From: Melieria omissa
Lineage: Eukaryota; Arthropoda; Insecta; Diptera; Ulidiidae
Assembly (NCBI GenBank): GCA_963971225.1
Contig: OZ020267.1
Span: forward strand, 37,104,989-37,168,988
DNA: 64,000 bases
Direction of reading: 5' to 3'
The stretch's first letter is position 1. Each line of letters starts with the position of its first letter. The notes beneath the pieces were generated by a model. It saw only the letters and a program-made list of their open reading frames with translations, did no database searches and was not told where the DNA came from. A program made the translations under genes and the position numbers. Shown piece after piece: positions 1-10,087 of this stretch.

Positions 1-610
1 CGCGTTTCGGTGCGTACGGGTGCGTGTGTGCATTGTCTGTCGGCTGGGTGTGTAAATGTATTCGCTGGCGACAAGCGACAGTGCAGCGCTTCGCCTCGCT
101 CCGCCGCTGAAGGTGATTTATATTCGCATGATATCAAAAATACCATAAAAATGTAAATGAAGCGGGAATTTACGCAGCAACAGAAATATAAAATGAAAAA
201 CGCAGACACTGGCGCGGAAGCACAGTTATACCATAACTATATGAGTGTGACTGTGTATAAGTGTGTGTGTGAGTGTGGGTGAAACACTGTTATGGGACAT
301 AGTAGTGTTGATGAAAGGCGCTGTGAGAAGGGGCAACCGTGGGTCAGGCGTTCGCGACAACTGAACGAGACTTATGGGTGTTGTTGGACGAGTTTATTGC
401 GATGCCGCCCGACGATAGCGACACACTCGCCGAACAGACCATAAACTGCCCTTCGGTGTGAAAGGAAACCAATGAAGCGACACCCGTCGCCATTATGAAC
501 ACACACACTTGACCGCCAGTTGTTGTTGACAATGCATACATCTTGCGCCTAGAGTTATGCTTTAAAAAATACAAAAACCTAGCATATTGTCCACGACCAA
601 CTGAACTCAC
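1..610 (-). other. Intron downstream of exon 5
   Basis: Intron sequence starting with GTGAGT (610-605). The first 300 bases are rich in GT/TG and relatively GC-rich. I see no FERM F3 exon and no acceptor with a matching reading frame. Confidence 0.6.
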
Positions 611-819
611 CAGCACCGGATGCAGATCTACGCCGTACATGTCGTGCCACTTGACTTTGTCCAAAAAGTTCAGTTCCGCCGCGGCCGGTGACATGCCCTT
701 CAATTGCTGATGCAGCTCGGCGACGCGTGCTTCCAGCTCGCTGCTCTGATTCGGTAGCAGACGGAACTCGGATACGTAGCCCTTGGAGTGGCGCCGCTGG
801 TCGTAATCCCCCAATTCGG
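611..819 (-). CDS. FERM-domain gene, coding exon 5 (F2 lobe); gene continues beyond the left edge
   Basis: 209 bp. It completes Ser138 and encodes residues 139-207. Acceptor CATTTACAG|CC, donor CTG|GTGAGT, ending in phase 0. It starts SELGDYD, runs through GYVSEFRLLPNQ and a helical ELEARVAELHQQ, then AELNFLDKVKWHDMYGVDLHPVL. The motif GDYD..(K/R)H..GYVSE(F/Y)(R)F.P(N/D)Q and the YGVD(L/M)H tail are diagnostic of the F2 lobe. The F3 (PH-like) lobe should start in the next exon, expected to open with G-E-(D/N). I do not find it in bases 1-610, so it lies off the window. Identification as a band 4.1-like FERM protein is firm; the exact orthologue is not. Confidence 0.94.
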
Positions 820-1182
820 CTGTAAATGAGAGGGCAAAATTAATGAAGTCGCGTACATAACTAGGCGTGTGTAATGGCCGCGCAATGGCCAGTCAAAATA
901 TACGACTGCTCATAATGTGTTTAATGAACTTTGAAATTATTTTTGGCTCGCACAAGCAATTGGGAACGGGCTGTGTCGGCTATTCATAATGCCAAATTAC
1001 AGTAAATAAATTTGTGTGTAAATGCAAATATTCACTTATTAAAATTGCGTGTGCGACTAAGGGTGAAAATTAATCGATAATGGCAACTGCACGAATACGA
1101 TAGGCACTCAGTAGCAGCTGATGTGCTATAAAAATAATAATTTTTTGAGGTTAATAGAGTATTTGGAGTATTTAAGGCAATT

Positions 1183-1218
1183 TGTGACAAGTGTCACATT
1201 TTGTGACAACTTGTCACA
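1183..1218. promoter_or_regulatory. Two palindromes TGTGACA-N2/3-TGTCACA
   Basis: Perfect inverted repeats at 1183-1198 (spacer AG) and 1202-1218 (spacer ACT). The core TGACA-N2-TGTCA has the geometry reported for TALE homeodomain dimers (TGACAGCTGTCA class). The function here is inference. A degraded pair is seen at the equivalent place in the second repeat copy (near 1473). Confidence 0.4.
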
Positions 1219-1688
1219 AATTTTGTTTATGTGTTTCTTGTTAATAATCCATTGATTTTAATGAACTTTGAAATTATTTTGGCTCACATAAGCAATTGGG
1301 AACGGGCTGTGCTGGCTATTCATAATGCAAATATTCACTTATTAAAATTGTGTGTACGACTAAGGGTGAAAATTAATCGATAATGGCAATAGGTACTCAG
1401 TAGCAGTTGATGTTTTATAAAAATAATAATTTTTTTAGTTTATTAGAGTGTTTGGAGTATTTTTGGGTAATTTGTGACAAGCGTCGCACTTTGTGACAAC
1501 TTGTAACAAATTTTGCCTTTGTGTTTTTTGTTAATATTACATTGATTTTACATCGCAGTCTTCTTAAATATGTTATACAGTTTTGAATACTGCAAACTCT
1601 AATTTACAGCACAGCAACGTTTCAATATCTTTATTTAGTGCTCGAATTTTTTTAAGTTAATAGAGTATTTGGAGTATTTTTGGCAATT

Positions 1689-1724
1689 TGTGACAAGTGT
1701 CACAATTTGTGACAACTTGTCACA
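1689..1724. promoter_or_regulatory. Two palindromes TGTGACA-N2/3-TGTCACA
   Basis: Perfect inverted repeats at 1689-1704 and 1708-1724, related by duplication to the pair at 1183-1218. Confidence 0.4.
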
Positions 1725-2422
1725 AACTTTGTTTATGTGTTTCTTGTTAATATGCCATTGATTTGACCTTGCAAGCTTTTCAAATATACATATTTGAATG
1801 CTGCAGGCTCTAATTTATAGCACAGCGACGTTCCAATATTCTTATTTAGTGCTCTAGTTATGTTGGCAACATTTGTCTCCTTAATTTCAATACAATTGCT
1901 ACAACGTACAGTATTCTCTAGCAGACAAAAACAACTTCTTGTTTGCTTGATTCGTCAAATTCGAGTAACTTGATGCTTAAAAGTTTAAAAATCAATGATA
2001 TTTTTACCACAAGTACTTTCTCCAAATAACTCCAAAGGTTGTAAGGAACAGCTTCCTTTAGTTGCTTATGAAGTTCGATTTTTTTTTATACATTTTGAAA
2101 CATTTTTGCTTCTATATCTCTTATATCTCTAAGTCTGTAATTTGATTAGACTTAATTAATAAACAAATAAACAAATATCTTGACTCTCTCATCTTGTCAG
2201 TACTCTAAAAATTGTCACAAAATTTGAAAAATTTAACATATTTCCGAAAAATTTTCTATTTCTTGCAGCTGTAGTTAACATATTCATTATAATTTCTCTC
2301 TGTTTCATGCAGCTGCACTCATGTACTAAAAATATTAACTTTGTTTCTGCTTCCAACTTATCCGAGTATCTTGAAATATTCCTCAAACTTTACTCAAACT
2401 TGCAACTGTAATTCAACAGCAT

Positions 2423-2439
2423 TGTGACATGTTGTCACA
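2423..2439. promoter_or_regulatory. Palindrome TGTGACA-TGT-TGTCACA
   Basis: Isolated perfect copy outside the duplicated block, 60 bases beyond the exon 4 donor inside intron 4. Confidence 0.4.
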
Positions 2440-2497
2440 AATGTATATCGTATTTCTTAGGAATGACTGTGTATTTTACAAATTAGTGTAAACTTAC

Positions 2498-2595
2498 ATT
2501 GCACAACGAAGGCACCCAACTCGGCAGCCAGCTCGAAGGCAACCGGCAGTCTTCCTTGCAGCACATCCTGTTTGACTTGCAGAAACAGCTGGTAC
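2498..2595 (-). CDS. FERM-domain gene, coding exon 4 (F2 lobe)
   Basis: 98 bp. It supplies one base of Arg105, residues 106-137, and one base of Ser138. Acceptor ATTTGCAG|GTACC, donor CAAT|GTAAGT. The encoded run [18 protein letters not shown] followed by [12 protein letters not shown] is the first helix pair of FERM F2. The RY.FFLQ(V/I)(K/R).D...GRL motif is one of the strongest family signatures. From memory, human EPB41L4A has nearly the same [18 protein letters not shown], which is the main reason I place the gene there rather than with yurt/EPB41L5 or FRMD3/5. No stop or frameshift is seen, so the gene looks intact here. Confidence 0.94.
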
Positions 2596-4309
2596 CTGCA
2601 AATGCATGCGAACAAAACTTCATGTTAATTGGCCAAATACATTACCAAACAAACAAACAAACAAACACTTGAAGAAACAAATACAAATTAAGTAAATACT
2701 TGAACAAATTCATGTCGACAAATGCAAATGCAAGAAAATTGCTCAGTTAAGCATTTCACTCGACATTTTCACTGACATTCAATTAAAGCTTCATCCAACT
2801 TGCCAAGTTGTATTTGCACAAATATTTCGCTACATACACACACACACACGCACATTCGCATTTTTGTGCGAATAATGCGCATTTGATGTTGGCAAATATT
2901 TTCCATGGCACTTACGGGCACTCAGAATCAGGTCTCATAAATCAATTGAGACAGTATCAATTGTCATTGGCCGCAAGTGCCACTGGCTGTTGGACAGCTG
3001 GAGCACGATAACGACTGCATAGACAGTTAAGCCGTGTAATATTCCAATGCTTATTTACATATGTATGTATGATGTGTGGGCATTGCATCCAGACTGAAAT
3101 GGCCTTCAAGTATTTGGATTTCATATTCATAAATATTTGCCAAATGTCGCAGTGTCTGGCTGTGTTTTGTGTATTTGTTTAGGTTTTCAAATGATTGAAT
3201 TGTGCGGCATGGACTTGATTTTTCATGCATGTGTCATTTAGTAACTAAGTATAGTAAGTATTCATATATGAGGCAAATTGCTAAATTATTTGGTTTCATA
3301 ATTCAATATAAACAAAATGTAGACGTAATGCTGACTTGATGCAAATTTCAAATTGTATACCCAAATTGGTTGGTTGGGTGCCTTTGAAATATTTTTTAAC
3401 TGAACTGTTGTTATTTACATCATAACAACTAATATGCGAAATGGAATAAGTCTGGTGCTGATAAAAGAAGGATAGTCCTTATTTCTTGTAATTAATTGGA
3501 TTGAAATGTTACTTGATATCCAATAAGTTCCTGTAATAAACACCGTATAGCACTTTTAGTCACCCGATTTGTCTTTCAAATTTTAGTAAAGGCAAATTGG
3601 GGAACTGATAACTTCATACGGTGGTGATTTTGGGAACTTTTTGATGAATGTTTTATTATACAAAGTGCATCCCAAAGTAAAGAGGACTTTAAAAAATAAT
3701 AACAACACATTTTTTTGGAAAAATCGAATTATAAATTCAAAATAATGTTTCTCGGACTCAATACAGTGATTTGTGCGATCTAAAGGCATGTCGAATGAGT
3801 ATTTTAGATCAACGCGTTAGCCGGAATGTCCTTCAAGATGTCGCTAAAAGTAATTTAAATGGCTTCTAAACTGTTGAAATACTTTTCTTTCATTGAACAA
3901 TCAAAACATTTTTCAAAAATGTAAGAGTCGCAGGGAGCGGAATCAGACGACTACAGGGAGTGCCTTATGGGTTAAATACGATTTTTAGTAAAAACAAAAT
4001 CGGTATAAAGTGTCTATCGATAAGATAGCGCCAGCCAGCATTTGTGTAGCCAAATGTTGATTTAATATGCAATAAATTCATGTTGTTGTTTCCAAGAATT
4101 TCAATGAAGATGTTTGCTGATATTTGATGAACCCAAGCACAGCTTCGATGGAATTTGCAGTACAAACAAATTACGGTTGGCCAACATGTTGATTATAATT
4201 TATGTTCTCATGACTGTTTTTAAATTACGTTTACCACTTATGAACTTCGTTTGGTTCAAGGTTAAAAATTTGCAACAAAAGCTTTAACAAGTTTAAAGAA
4301 AACTCAGTA

Positions 4310-5590
4310 TTGGCTCTTTGTGACAGTGACAGTCTGCCACTTTAGAAGCAATAACTCTGCTTCCAGTGAACGAAATTCCATGTAATTTGCACTAGAAATA
4401 GGAAAAAGATTTATCTTTTCATTAAATTACATAAAGGTGGAGTCACTAGAAAATTCCCTATTTTAAAGCTTGTAAGGCCTTTTGTAGTATGGATCATCTC
4501 AAACCAATAGAGAGAGACTCTTGGTATTCTTTAGATATATCAACCTAACCTAACTCCCACTTCATTACCCAGGCTATCAAAAAAATTGAAATAATGTGAA
4601 CAAGATCTCTCTATCTCCCCTCTTTTTGTTCATTTTTGTACCGATGACACAGACATACTGTCACTTAAGGCCCAATAACTTTGCTTTCAGTGAACCAAAT
4701 GTAATAAAATTTTGACTGGAAATGGTAAAATAATCTATCTTTCTAACGCATGAAGTATCACATATTTGTTGCCCTATTTTAAAAGTTTTGTTTACTTTGA
4801 AATGTATTTTGTAGTATGGATCATCTCAAACCAATAGAGAGAGACTCTTGGTATTCTTTAGATATATCAACCTAACCTAACTCCCACTTCATTACCCAGG
4901 CTATCAAAAAAATTGAAATAATGTGAACAAGATCTCTCTATCTCCCCTCTTTTTGTTCATTTTTGTACCGATGACACAGACATACTGTCACTTAAGGCCC
5001 AATAACTTTGCTTTCAGTGAACCAAATGTAATAAAATTTTGACTGGAAATGGTAAAATAATCTATCTTTCTAACGCATGAAGTATCACATATTTGTTGCC
5101 CTATTTTAAAAGTTTTGTTTACTTTGAAATGTATTTTGTAGTATGGATCATCTCAAACCAATAGAGAGAGACTCTTGGTATTCTTTAGATATATCAACCT
5201 AACCTAACTCCCACTTCATTACCCAGGCTATCAAAAAAATTGAAATAATGTGAACAAGATCTCTCTATCTCCCCTCTTTTTGTTCATTTTTGTACCGATG
5301 ACACAGACATACTGTCACTTAAGGCCCAATAACTTTGCTTTCAGTGAACCAAATGTAATAAAATTTTGACTGGAAATGGGAAAATAATCTATCTTTCTAA
5401 CGCATGAAGTATCACATATTTGTTGCCCTGTGTTAAAAGTTATATTTACTTTGAGACGATTTTGTAGTATAGACCATCTGAAAGACTTTTGGTATTCTTT
5501 AGATAAATCAACCAAAAATTACTCCCACTTCATTACTCTCCACCAGGTTGCTAAATAAATTTAAAATATTTCAACATAATCTCCCCTTCT
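4310..5590 (+). repeat. Tandem array, 327-bp unit, about four copies
   Basis: Phased on GTAGTAT, units start at 4484, 4811, 5138 and 5464 (steps 327, 327, 326). The units at 4484-4810 and 4811-5137 look identical base for base. The third differs slightly near its end; the flanking partial units (4310-4483 and 5464-5590) are strongly diverged. Each central unit contains an ...AACCTAACCTAAC... tract. The pattern suggests recent amplification or conversion inside an older array. Confidence 0.92.
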
Positions 5591-5641
5591 CTCTCTCTTC
5601 AGGATAAACCTCACTTATCCTAAGATCTTGTGTTCTTTAAT

Positions 5642-5983
5642 ATAATCAAAATGCTCAAAATATTAACTTCATTTGACATATTCTACGTCGAAATTGCCTT
5701 TGCCCACGTGAGCCTTCAGTCGTTCGTGTTTCAGTCTCCCATGTGAAACAATAATTCATCTTAAATTTTTCGATTTTACATAAAATTAAATTATTAAAAT
5801 AATCAAAATACATTTATAAATAACATTTAAAATAATCAAAATGCTCAAAATATTAACTTCATTTGACATATTCCACATCGAAATTGCCTTTGCCCACACA
5901 TACTTTCAGTCTTTCGTGTTTCAGTCTCCCATGTGACACAATAATTCATCTTAAATTTTTCGATTTTACATAAAATTAAATTG
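5642..5983 (+). repeat. Direct duplication, offset 190 bp
   Basis: About 150 bases starting ATAATCAAAATGCTC at 5642 recur at 5832 with a few substitutions, and end just before exon 3. Confidence 0.9.
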
Positions 5984-6037
5984 TTTCTCGACTGTCCTGA
6001 GGCAGTAAAATAAAATTGTTGCATTTATCACACTTAC

Positions 6038-6162
6038 CTGGTGATTTCTTCGAGTAATTTACAGGGATCGGCCGCATAAAATTTAACACCAAAATACAAA
6101 TCATACGGATCCGTTTTGGGTTTGAGTTGGCGTGAGATGCGCGAGGCGGGATCCAGCCAGTG
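6038..6162 (-). CDS. FERM-domain gene, coding exon 3 (end of F1, start of F2)
   Basis: 125 bp, residues 64-104 plus two bases of codon 105. Acceptor GGTCGTAG|CAC, donor CCAG|GTAAGT. The protein begins HWLDPA and continues through [17 protein letters not shown] to EEIT. The tract W-L-D/E-P, then F-x-V-K-F-Y, then DP..L.EEITR is the standard passage from F1 into the F2 acyl-CoA-binding-like lobe. Only the next exon supplies the third base of Arg105, giving EEITR|YQLFLQ. The 733-bp intron on its upstream side carries overlapping open frames on both strands that I regard as chance. Confidence 0.94.
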
Positions 6163-6895
6163 CTACGACCGAGAAAAGAGACACAAATAAAACTCGACTT
6201 TGTCTTACATAAACGAAATGGCGGCAGTAAAGTAAAAGTAAAACGCTCGATGACAGCGACGACGCCGGCAAAATGGTTAATGTAGTCGGCATGGTTGCGT
6301 CAGATAAAATGCGAGCATAATAAAAACATCAAGTTTCCAGCGAAGGCCGAAAGCAGAGAAAATGAAAAACTCTTTCCAGCACAACACACAGGACACAGCA
6401 CCGGGTCGCAGCACAACTGTGGCGCATCAAAAGTGCGGCTGTACTTGAACGGTATGAAGACGCACGTCAAGGACATGCACGACAATTGCCGGCAACTGTA
6501 CCAGGCGGGCGTGCAAATGTGTGCGTGCGTGCAAACGCGCCGGACTGCGTGTGAGTGTGTGGTGAATTTCAAGGTGCTTGGCGTTGTCTGTCCAAGGCGG
6601 CCGGTTTGCCGGCTCACTGCCGGCGAAAGTGCAATTTTACAATTTGTTCTTCTTTTTTGTTCGCCTCGAGCAGATGAGTTTTTCGTTTCGGATTTTGTTG
6701 CAAAAATTGGTGCTGGCGTTTTTTCCTGACGTTGCTTTCATTTTGTTTTATTAGGGCTCAATGGAATCCCATGAAAATGAAAATGAATTACAAGCCGAGA
6801 AATTTGTGCCGCAAACATCCAATCGAACCGCAGTTGTGCCGACCCGATGAGGGAAAACAAGGACAGCACAGCGTCCGGGTGTCTGGGATACGTAC
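6163..6895 (-). other. Intron 2 of the FERM gene (733 bp)
   Basis: GC-richer than the flanking introns. Long frames are open on both strands at 6295-6729 but show no family resemblance; shared low stop density explains both. Confidence 0.85.
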
Positions 6896-7000
6896 CGTCT
6901 GGTTTTCCTCGTCAATGTAGCGAATGCCAAAATATGAAGTTTCGATTAAATTAAGTCTGGCAAAAACGACATCCAGCAGCGCTTGGCCCGGTAAATCATC
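6896..7000 (-). CDS. FERM-domain gene, coding exon 2 (F1 lobe)
   Basis: 105 bp, 35 codons, residues 29-63, phase 0 at both ends. Acceptor CTTTCAG|GAT, donor ACG|GTACGT. It encodes the middle of the ubiquitin-like F1 lobe: DDLPGQALLD, then VVFARLNLIE, then the hallmark YFGIRYIDEENQT. FERM proteins of the EPB41L4, EPB41L5 and FRMD groups all carry a YFG(I/L)R(Y/F) motif here. The exon joins exon 3 to give ...ENQT|HWLDPA, also a conserved FERM signature. The intron on its upstream side is 37.4 kb, much longer than the others in the window. The opposite strand is open over this exon but shows no independent coding signal. Confidence 0.93.
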
Positions 7001-9010
7001 CTGAAAGTAGACAAGCAAAAAAAGCCAATTGAAAAAGTTGCCAATTGCTGTATTCGAGCCAAGCAAAACAGACATATAGACATTTGTGTATAGTTGTTGT
7101 TGTTGTTGTTGTGTGTGAGATAAAAACTTTGTATAAAAACCGAAAGCCGCACTTAATCAATTGGAAAATTATACCTTTTCATTTCATCTAAACGATTTCA
7201 CCGATTGACCTTTGGCTGCGAACGAGCAAAAGTACACAGGCAGCTGAATACAATTAAATCCAGTCATGCTGCCTGAGTGCTTTAGTTGCATTGAAGTAAA
7301 GGACTGCGTTGAGAAAAATATTTAAGCATTTATTTTCAACCACAAAATGCCACAAGAAAAATGAAAGGAACGCAAATAAACGAAAGGCAACGTAAGAAAT
7401 ATGATGCGTGTAATTTGAAATTTTCCCCTTTTATGCCAAATCACACACACACACATAAATAATTTTTTTTTAGAAACCCCAGACAACATTGAACGCCCGC
7501 ACAACGCTGCGTATGAGCAACCTTTGCATAGTCGAATGACTTAGGGGGTTGCAACAACACAACAAGCTGCCGCACCAAGCGCCCAAACGACACTCAACAC
7601 ACACAACGTAACGCTAACAGGCAACATTTGCAACAACAACAACATCAATAGCAATGAAACATTGCAAAATTAGTTACCCCAAAAGTGCGGTGCGGTGCGG
7701 TGACTACGACAGCCCGGCAGCAGTGAGGAATTTGTAACCAACTAAAGTGAGTAGTGATGAAGGGGACGTCGAAACAAGTCCAAAAGGGGTAGTAAAGCTA
7801 TTACTCACGACTGGCATTTTTTGGGGATTGCCCATAAAGCAACACGCGCGCACCCAACAAAAACCACTCGCCGTTTCATTGCCAGTGGCGAGAAAGTGGG
7901 GAGCTGGAAGGGCTCTGCGTGTTGGCGCCTGTGTTTATTTGCATTTTTCCTCGCTGCTGCCGATGTGTGCGTTAACAGTTTTGTGCACTACACATACTTG
8001 TGGCAATGTTTGTGCCATGTGACCAAATACCAACACCGCAACTTGTACACGTTTCGCTCTTTTTGGTGCTGCAGGGATTTTTACTGTAGTGAAGTGTGTT
8101 CAGTTGGCGAGTGATTTGCGTCCAGATTTATAAATTTTGTAGAATTCATGCGCTCAACTGACATGTCAAAGTGGGCTCACTATGTTGCGGAGTACATGGG
8201 TTAGCACTATGGATCGAAAGTGAGAGGGTTTTGGGTTGGAATTCTGCTTCGATCAATATCAGACAAAGTCAGCTCTTCTTTATCTGACTGCAATTAGTAA
8301 ACTTTCTATGGGAGAGTAATAACTATTTCAGAGATATTTTCTGTGGTTCCATGTAACCAAATAACACTGCACAGCAAAATCAAAATATTTTTAAATAACA
8401 CAGTTCTGACAACGCATTCTGGTAGATGGGGCCAAAAAAATATATACGTGTATCGGCGTTTTGAAAGTTTACGTCTTAATTTTTTTTAGGGCGGGTCAAA
8501 GTCTTCCCCTTTTTGCACATTCTTATGGTGAATCGGCATACGAAAACCATGTAACCTCACATTTTTGGTATATGATGTGTTCAGCAATTTGGTGTGAAAT
8601 ACTACGAAGAACATTTTTGTGGAGCATGTTAACCCTGTAGCTCCTATTTATATGGGTCCATTTGACCCTTTTTTCTAAAATGCCAAAAATGTCCTGTAAA
8701 ACAGGACTTTTTAAGGACAACATGTACCACAAAAATATTCGCCATAAAATTCTACTATAGGTCTCTGAATTCATCAAAGCTCAGAAATTAACTTGAACTA
8801 CAGAATTAAGCCAAAACTGAAAATGTGTGTAAGTATTTATTTCGTACTTAACCCTTCGTTGCATGATTTAATTTCCGTGAAGAATTTCCTTTTTGTAATA
8901 TAATTCTTATTGCTTGTTATGTTTTGAAGCTAAAAATGAAATTTTGTTGAATTCTTGTATCTATGAAAGAAGTTTTGCGGCCATTTTCCGTATCCTGGTG
9001 AGAGCCTTAC
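7001..9010. other. Intron sequence without recognised gene
   Basis: Holds a (TTG)n tract near 7095, a GC-richer patch at 7680-8120 and AT-rich sequence after 8130. A TTAACCCT sequence at 8639 could be a transposon end (see findings). Nothing else recognised. Confidence 0.5.
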
Positions 9011-9054
9011 CGCCGAAATGAAAGTCGGTTTTATCAACGTTTTAGTGTTGACTA

Positions 9055-9140
9055 CTACAGGGAGTCGAACAGAGGTCAGACGTCACTGTATACTCGTAAT
9101 TCAATGCACTAAACAGCTGAGCGACGGCGATCGCCATATC
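9055..9140 (-). repeat. tRNA-like segment, possible head of another SINE
   Basis: On the minus strand an A-box-like TCGCTCAGCTGTTTAGTGCA is followed about 35 bases later by a B-box-like TGTTCGACTCCC. Spacing suits an internal RNA polymerase III promoter, but I cannot fold a good cloverleaf, so this is more likely a decayed SINE head than a tRNA gene. Confidence 0.35.
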
Positions 9141-9492
9141 ACCATCGCCGTCAATAACCAAAATTATTTCACCAAATCGAAACACTTGTTGCTTTTTCGA
9201 TTCTTTTGAACATACATTCAATGTTAATCGCAAAATTCCGTTAGTAATCAATTGTTTTAACAAAAAAGACACAACTGAAGGATGAATGACTGTAAAATGC
9301 TGAAGTTTTGCAGTTTTTGAAACTCTTTGAACAAAATCCTCAGAAATTATTTGCCTAATTTTTGCCATTTTCCCAGCTGCTATCTTGGCTATGACATCAA
9401 AAACTATCAAATCTAAGATAGTTATGGATCTTAGTTGAATACTAAACGGATTCTAAACATCGTGGGAGGTCAAGTTCGAATGACTGAGTGAA

Positions 9493-9775
9493 GTGATTGG
9501 GGTTTCTGGCCATGGGAATATTGACGATAATGGGAAAGCTGACATCCTAACCACTCGAGGTTCCTCTCTTAATCCGTATAACACAGAACTAGTTCGGATT
9601 CCTCTGAGCGCAATTGGGAAAACGATCCTGCAACATTACCTCAGGGAGGCAAACTGCAGATGGAGAAGTTTGTTCAGTTTAGCCAGATCCGCTTGTTCTA
9701 CTTACTTCAGCTTTAGGATCAAATACCTGATTGGAACTCAGACTAACATAGCCACATTGACTACTGTCTGCTTAG
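9493..9775 (+). pseudogene. Non-LTR retrotransposon RNase H fragment
   Basis: The open frame reads VSGHGNIDDNGKADILTTRG, matching the C-terminal part of LINE ribonuclease H domains (usual form (V/I)PGH..I.GNE.AD.LA..G; the AD aspartate is catalytic). It continues into the post-RNase-H tail, with NIATLTTVCLGC corresponding to the usual L(L/T)TGH segment. The fragment has lost the upstream reverse transcriptase and is cut at its 3' side by a SINE starting near 9776. Retrotransposons of R1/Jockey/I-like groups carry this layout; I cannot choose between them. Confidence 0.7.
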
Positions 9776-10087
9776 GCTGCCTCGATAGTCCAGCGGGTAG
9801 CGCACTGAGTTCTCATACAGAAGCCTTAGGTTCGAATCCTGGCTGAGACTGGTGAAACACTCGTCTACTTTTTATTACCGATATCCACATGAAGCAGATG
9901 AGAATTAGAGATGAGGGCGGGAGCGATCCCGTCCCCATCTGCTTGAAATGTGTATTGTAACACATATTGGCTAAAACAGTGTTGCATACACATTTCGAAA
10001 TACGCGTGAAATATGTGATATCACAATGGGCCTATTAGGCCTCCGAGTGTGTCTCTTACAGAGGCAGCCACCATAATCTAACCTAAC
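9776..10087 (+). mobile_element. tRNA-derived SINE, copy 1
   Basis: The head resembles a tRNA: A-box TAGTCCAGCGG at 9786-9796 and perfect B-box GGTTCGAATCC at 9829-9839, with CTCAT at the anticodon position. This fits an origin from elongator tRNA-Met (which from memory starts GCCTCGTTAGCGCAG). A non-tRNA body follows and then the tail ATCACAATGGGCCTATTAGG...CTAACCTAAC, similar to the LINE tail near 40700. It sits directly against a LINE RNase H fragment. Confidence 0.88.

Larger units (their letters stand above)
922..1857 (+). repeat. Complex tandem duplication with palindromic TGTGACA sites
   Basis: A unit at 922-1258 recurs at 1259-1555 (offset 337). Its second half recurs again at about 1650-1767, and a follow-on segment (1555-1650) recurs at 1767-1857. 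Copies are diverged by scattered substitutions, so the duplications are not recent. Each copy carries the paired motif (T)TTGTGACAA...TGTCACA. Confidence 0.85.
820..2497 (-). other. Intron 4 of the FERM gene (1678 bp)
   Basis: Mostly the duplicated block at 922-1857. The remainder (1858-2497) is AT-rich with one further TGTGACA-type palindrome at 2423-2439. No coding signal. Confidence 0.85.
2596..6037 (-). other. Intron 3 of the FERM gene (3442 bp)
   Basis: Contains a short (CAAA)n near 2646, a (CA)n near 2835, AT-rich sequence without recognisable content at 2850-4300, then the 327-bp tandem array and a 190-bp duplicated pair. No coding signal. Confidence 0.85.

Noticed and set aside
4540..5215. 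CCTAACCTAAC tracts as telomere-type repeats
   Set aside because: Only two units each, and they are explained by a 327-bp tandem repeat here and by SINE/LINE tails elsewhere; flies do not use TTAGG telomeres.
6295..6729. 144-codon + frame and 105-codon - frame between exons 2 and 3
   Set aside because: They overlap on opposite strands inside a short intron of a well-supported gene and resemble nothing known.
9779..9850. A functional tRNA gene at the SINE head
   Set aside because: The acceptor stem does not pair, the downstream body recurs in other copies, and the unit ends in the shared SINE tail.
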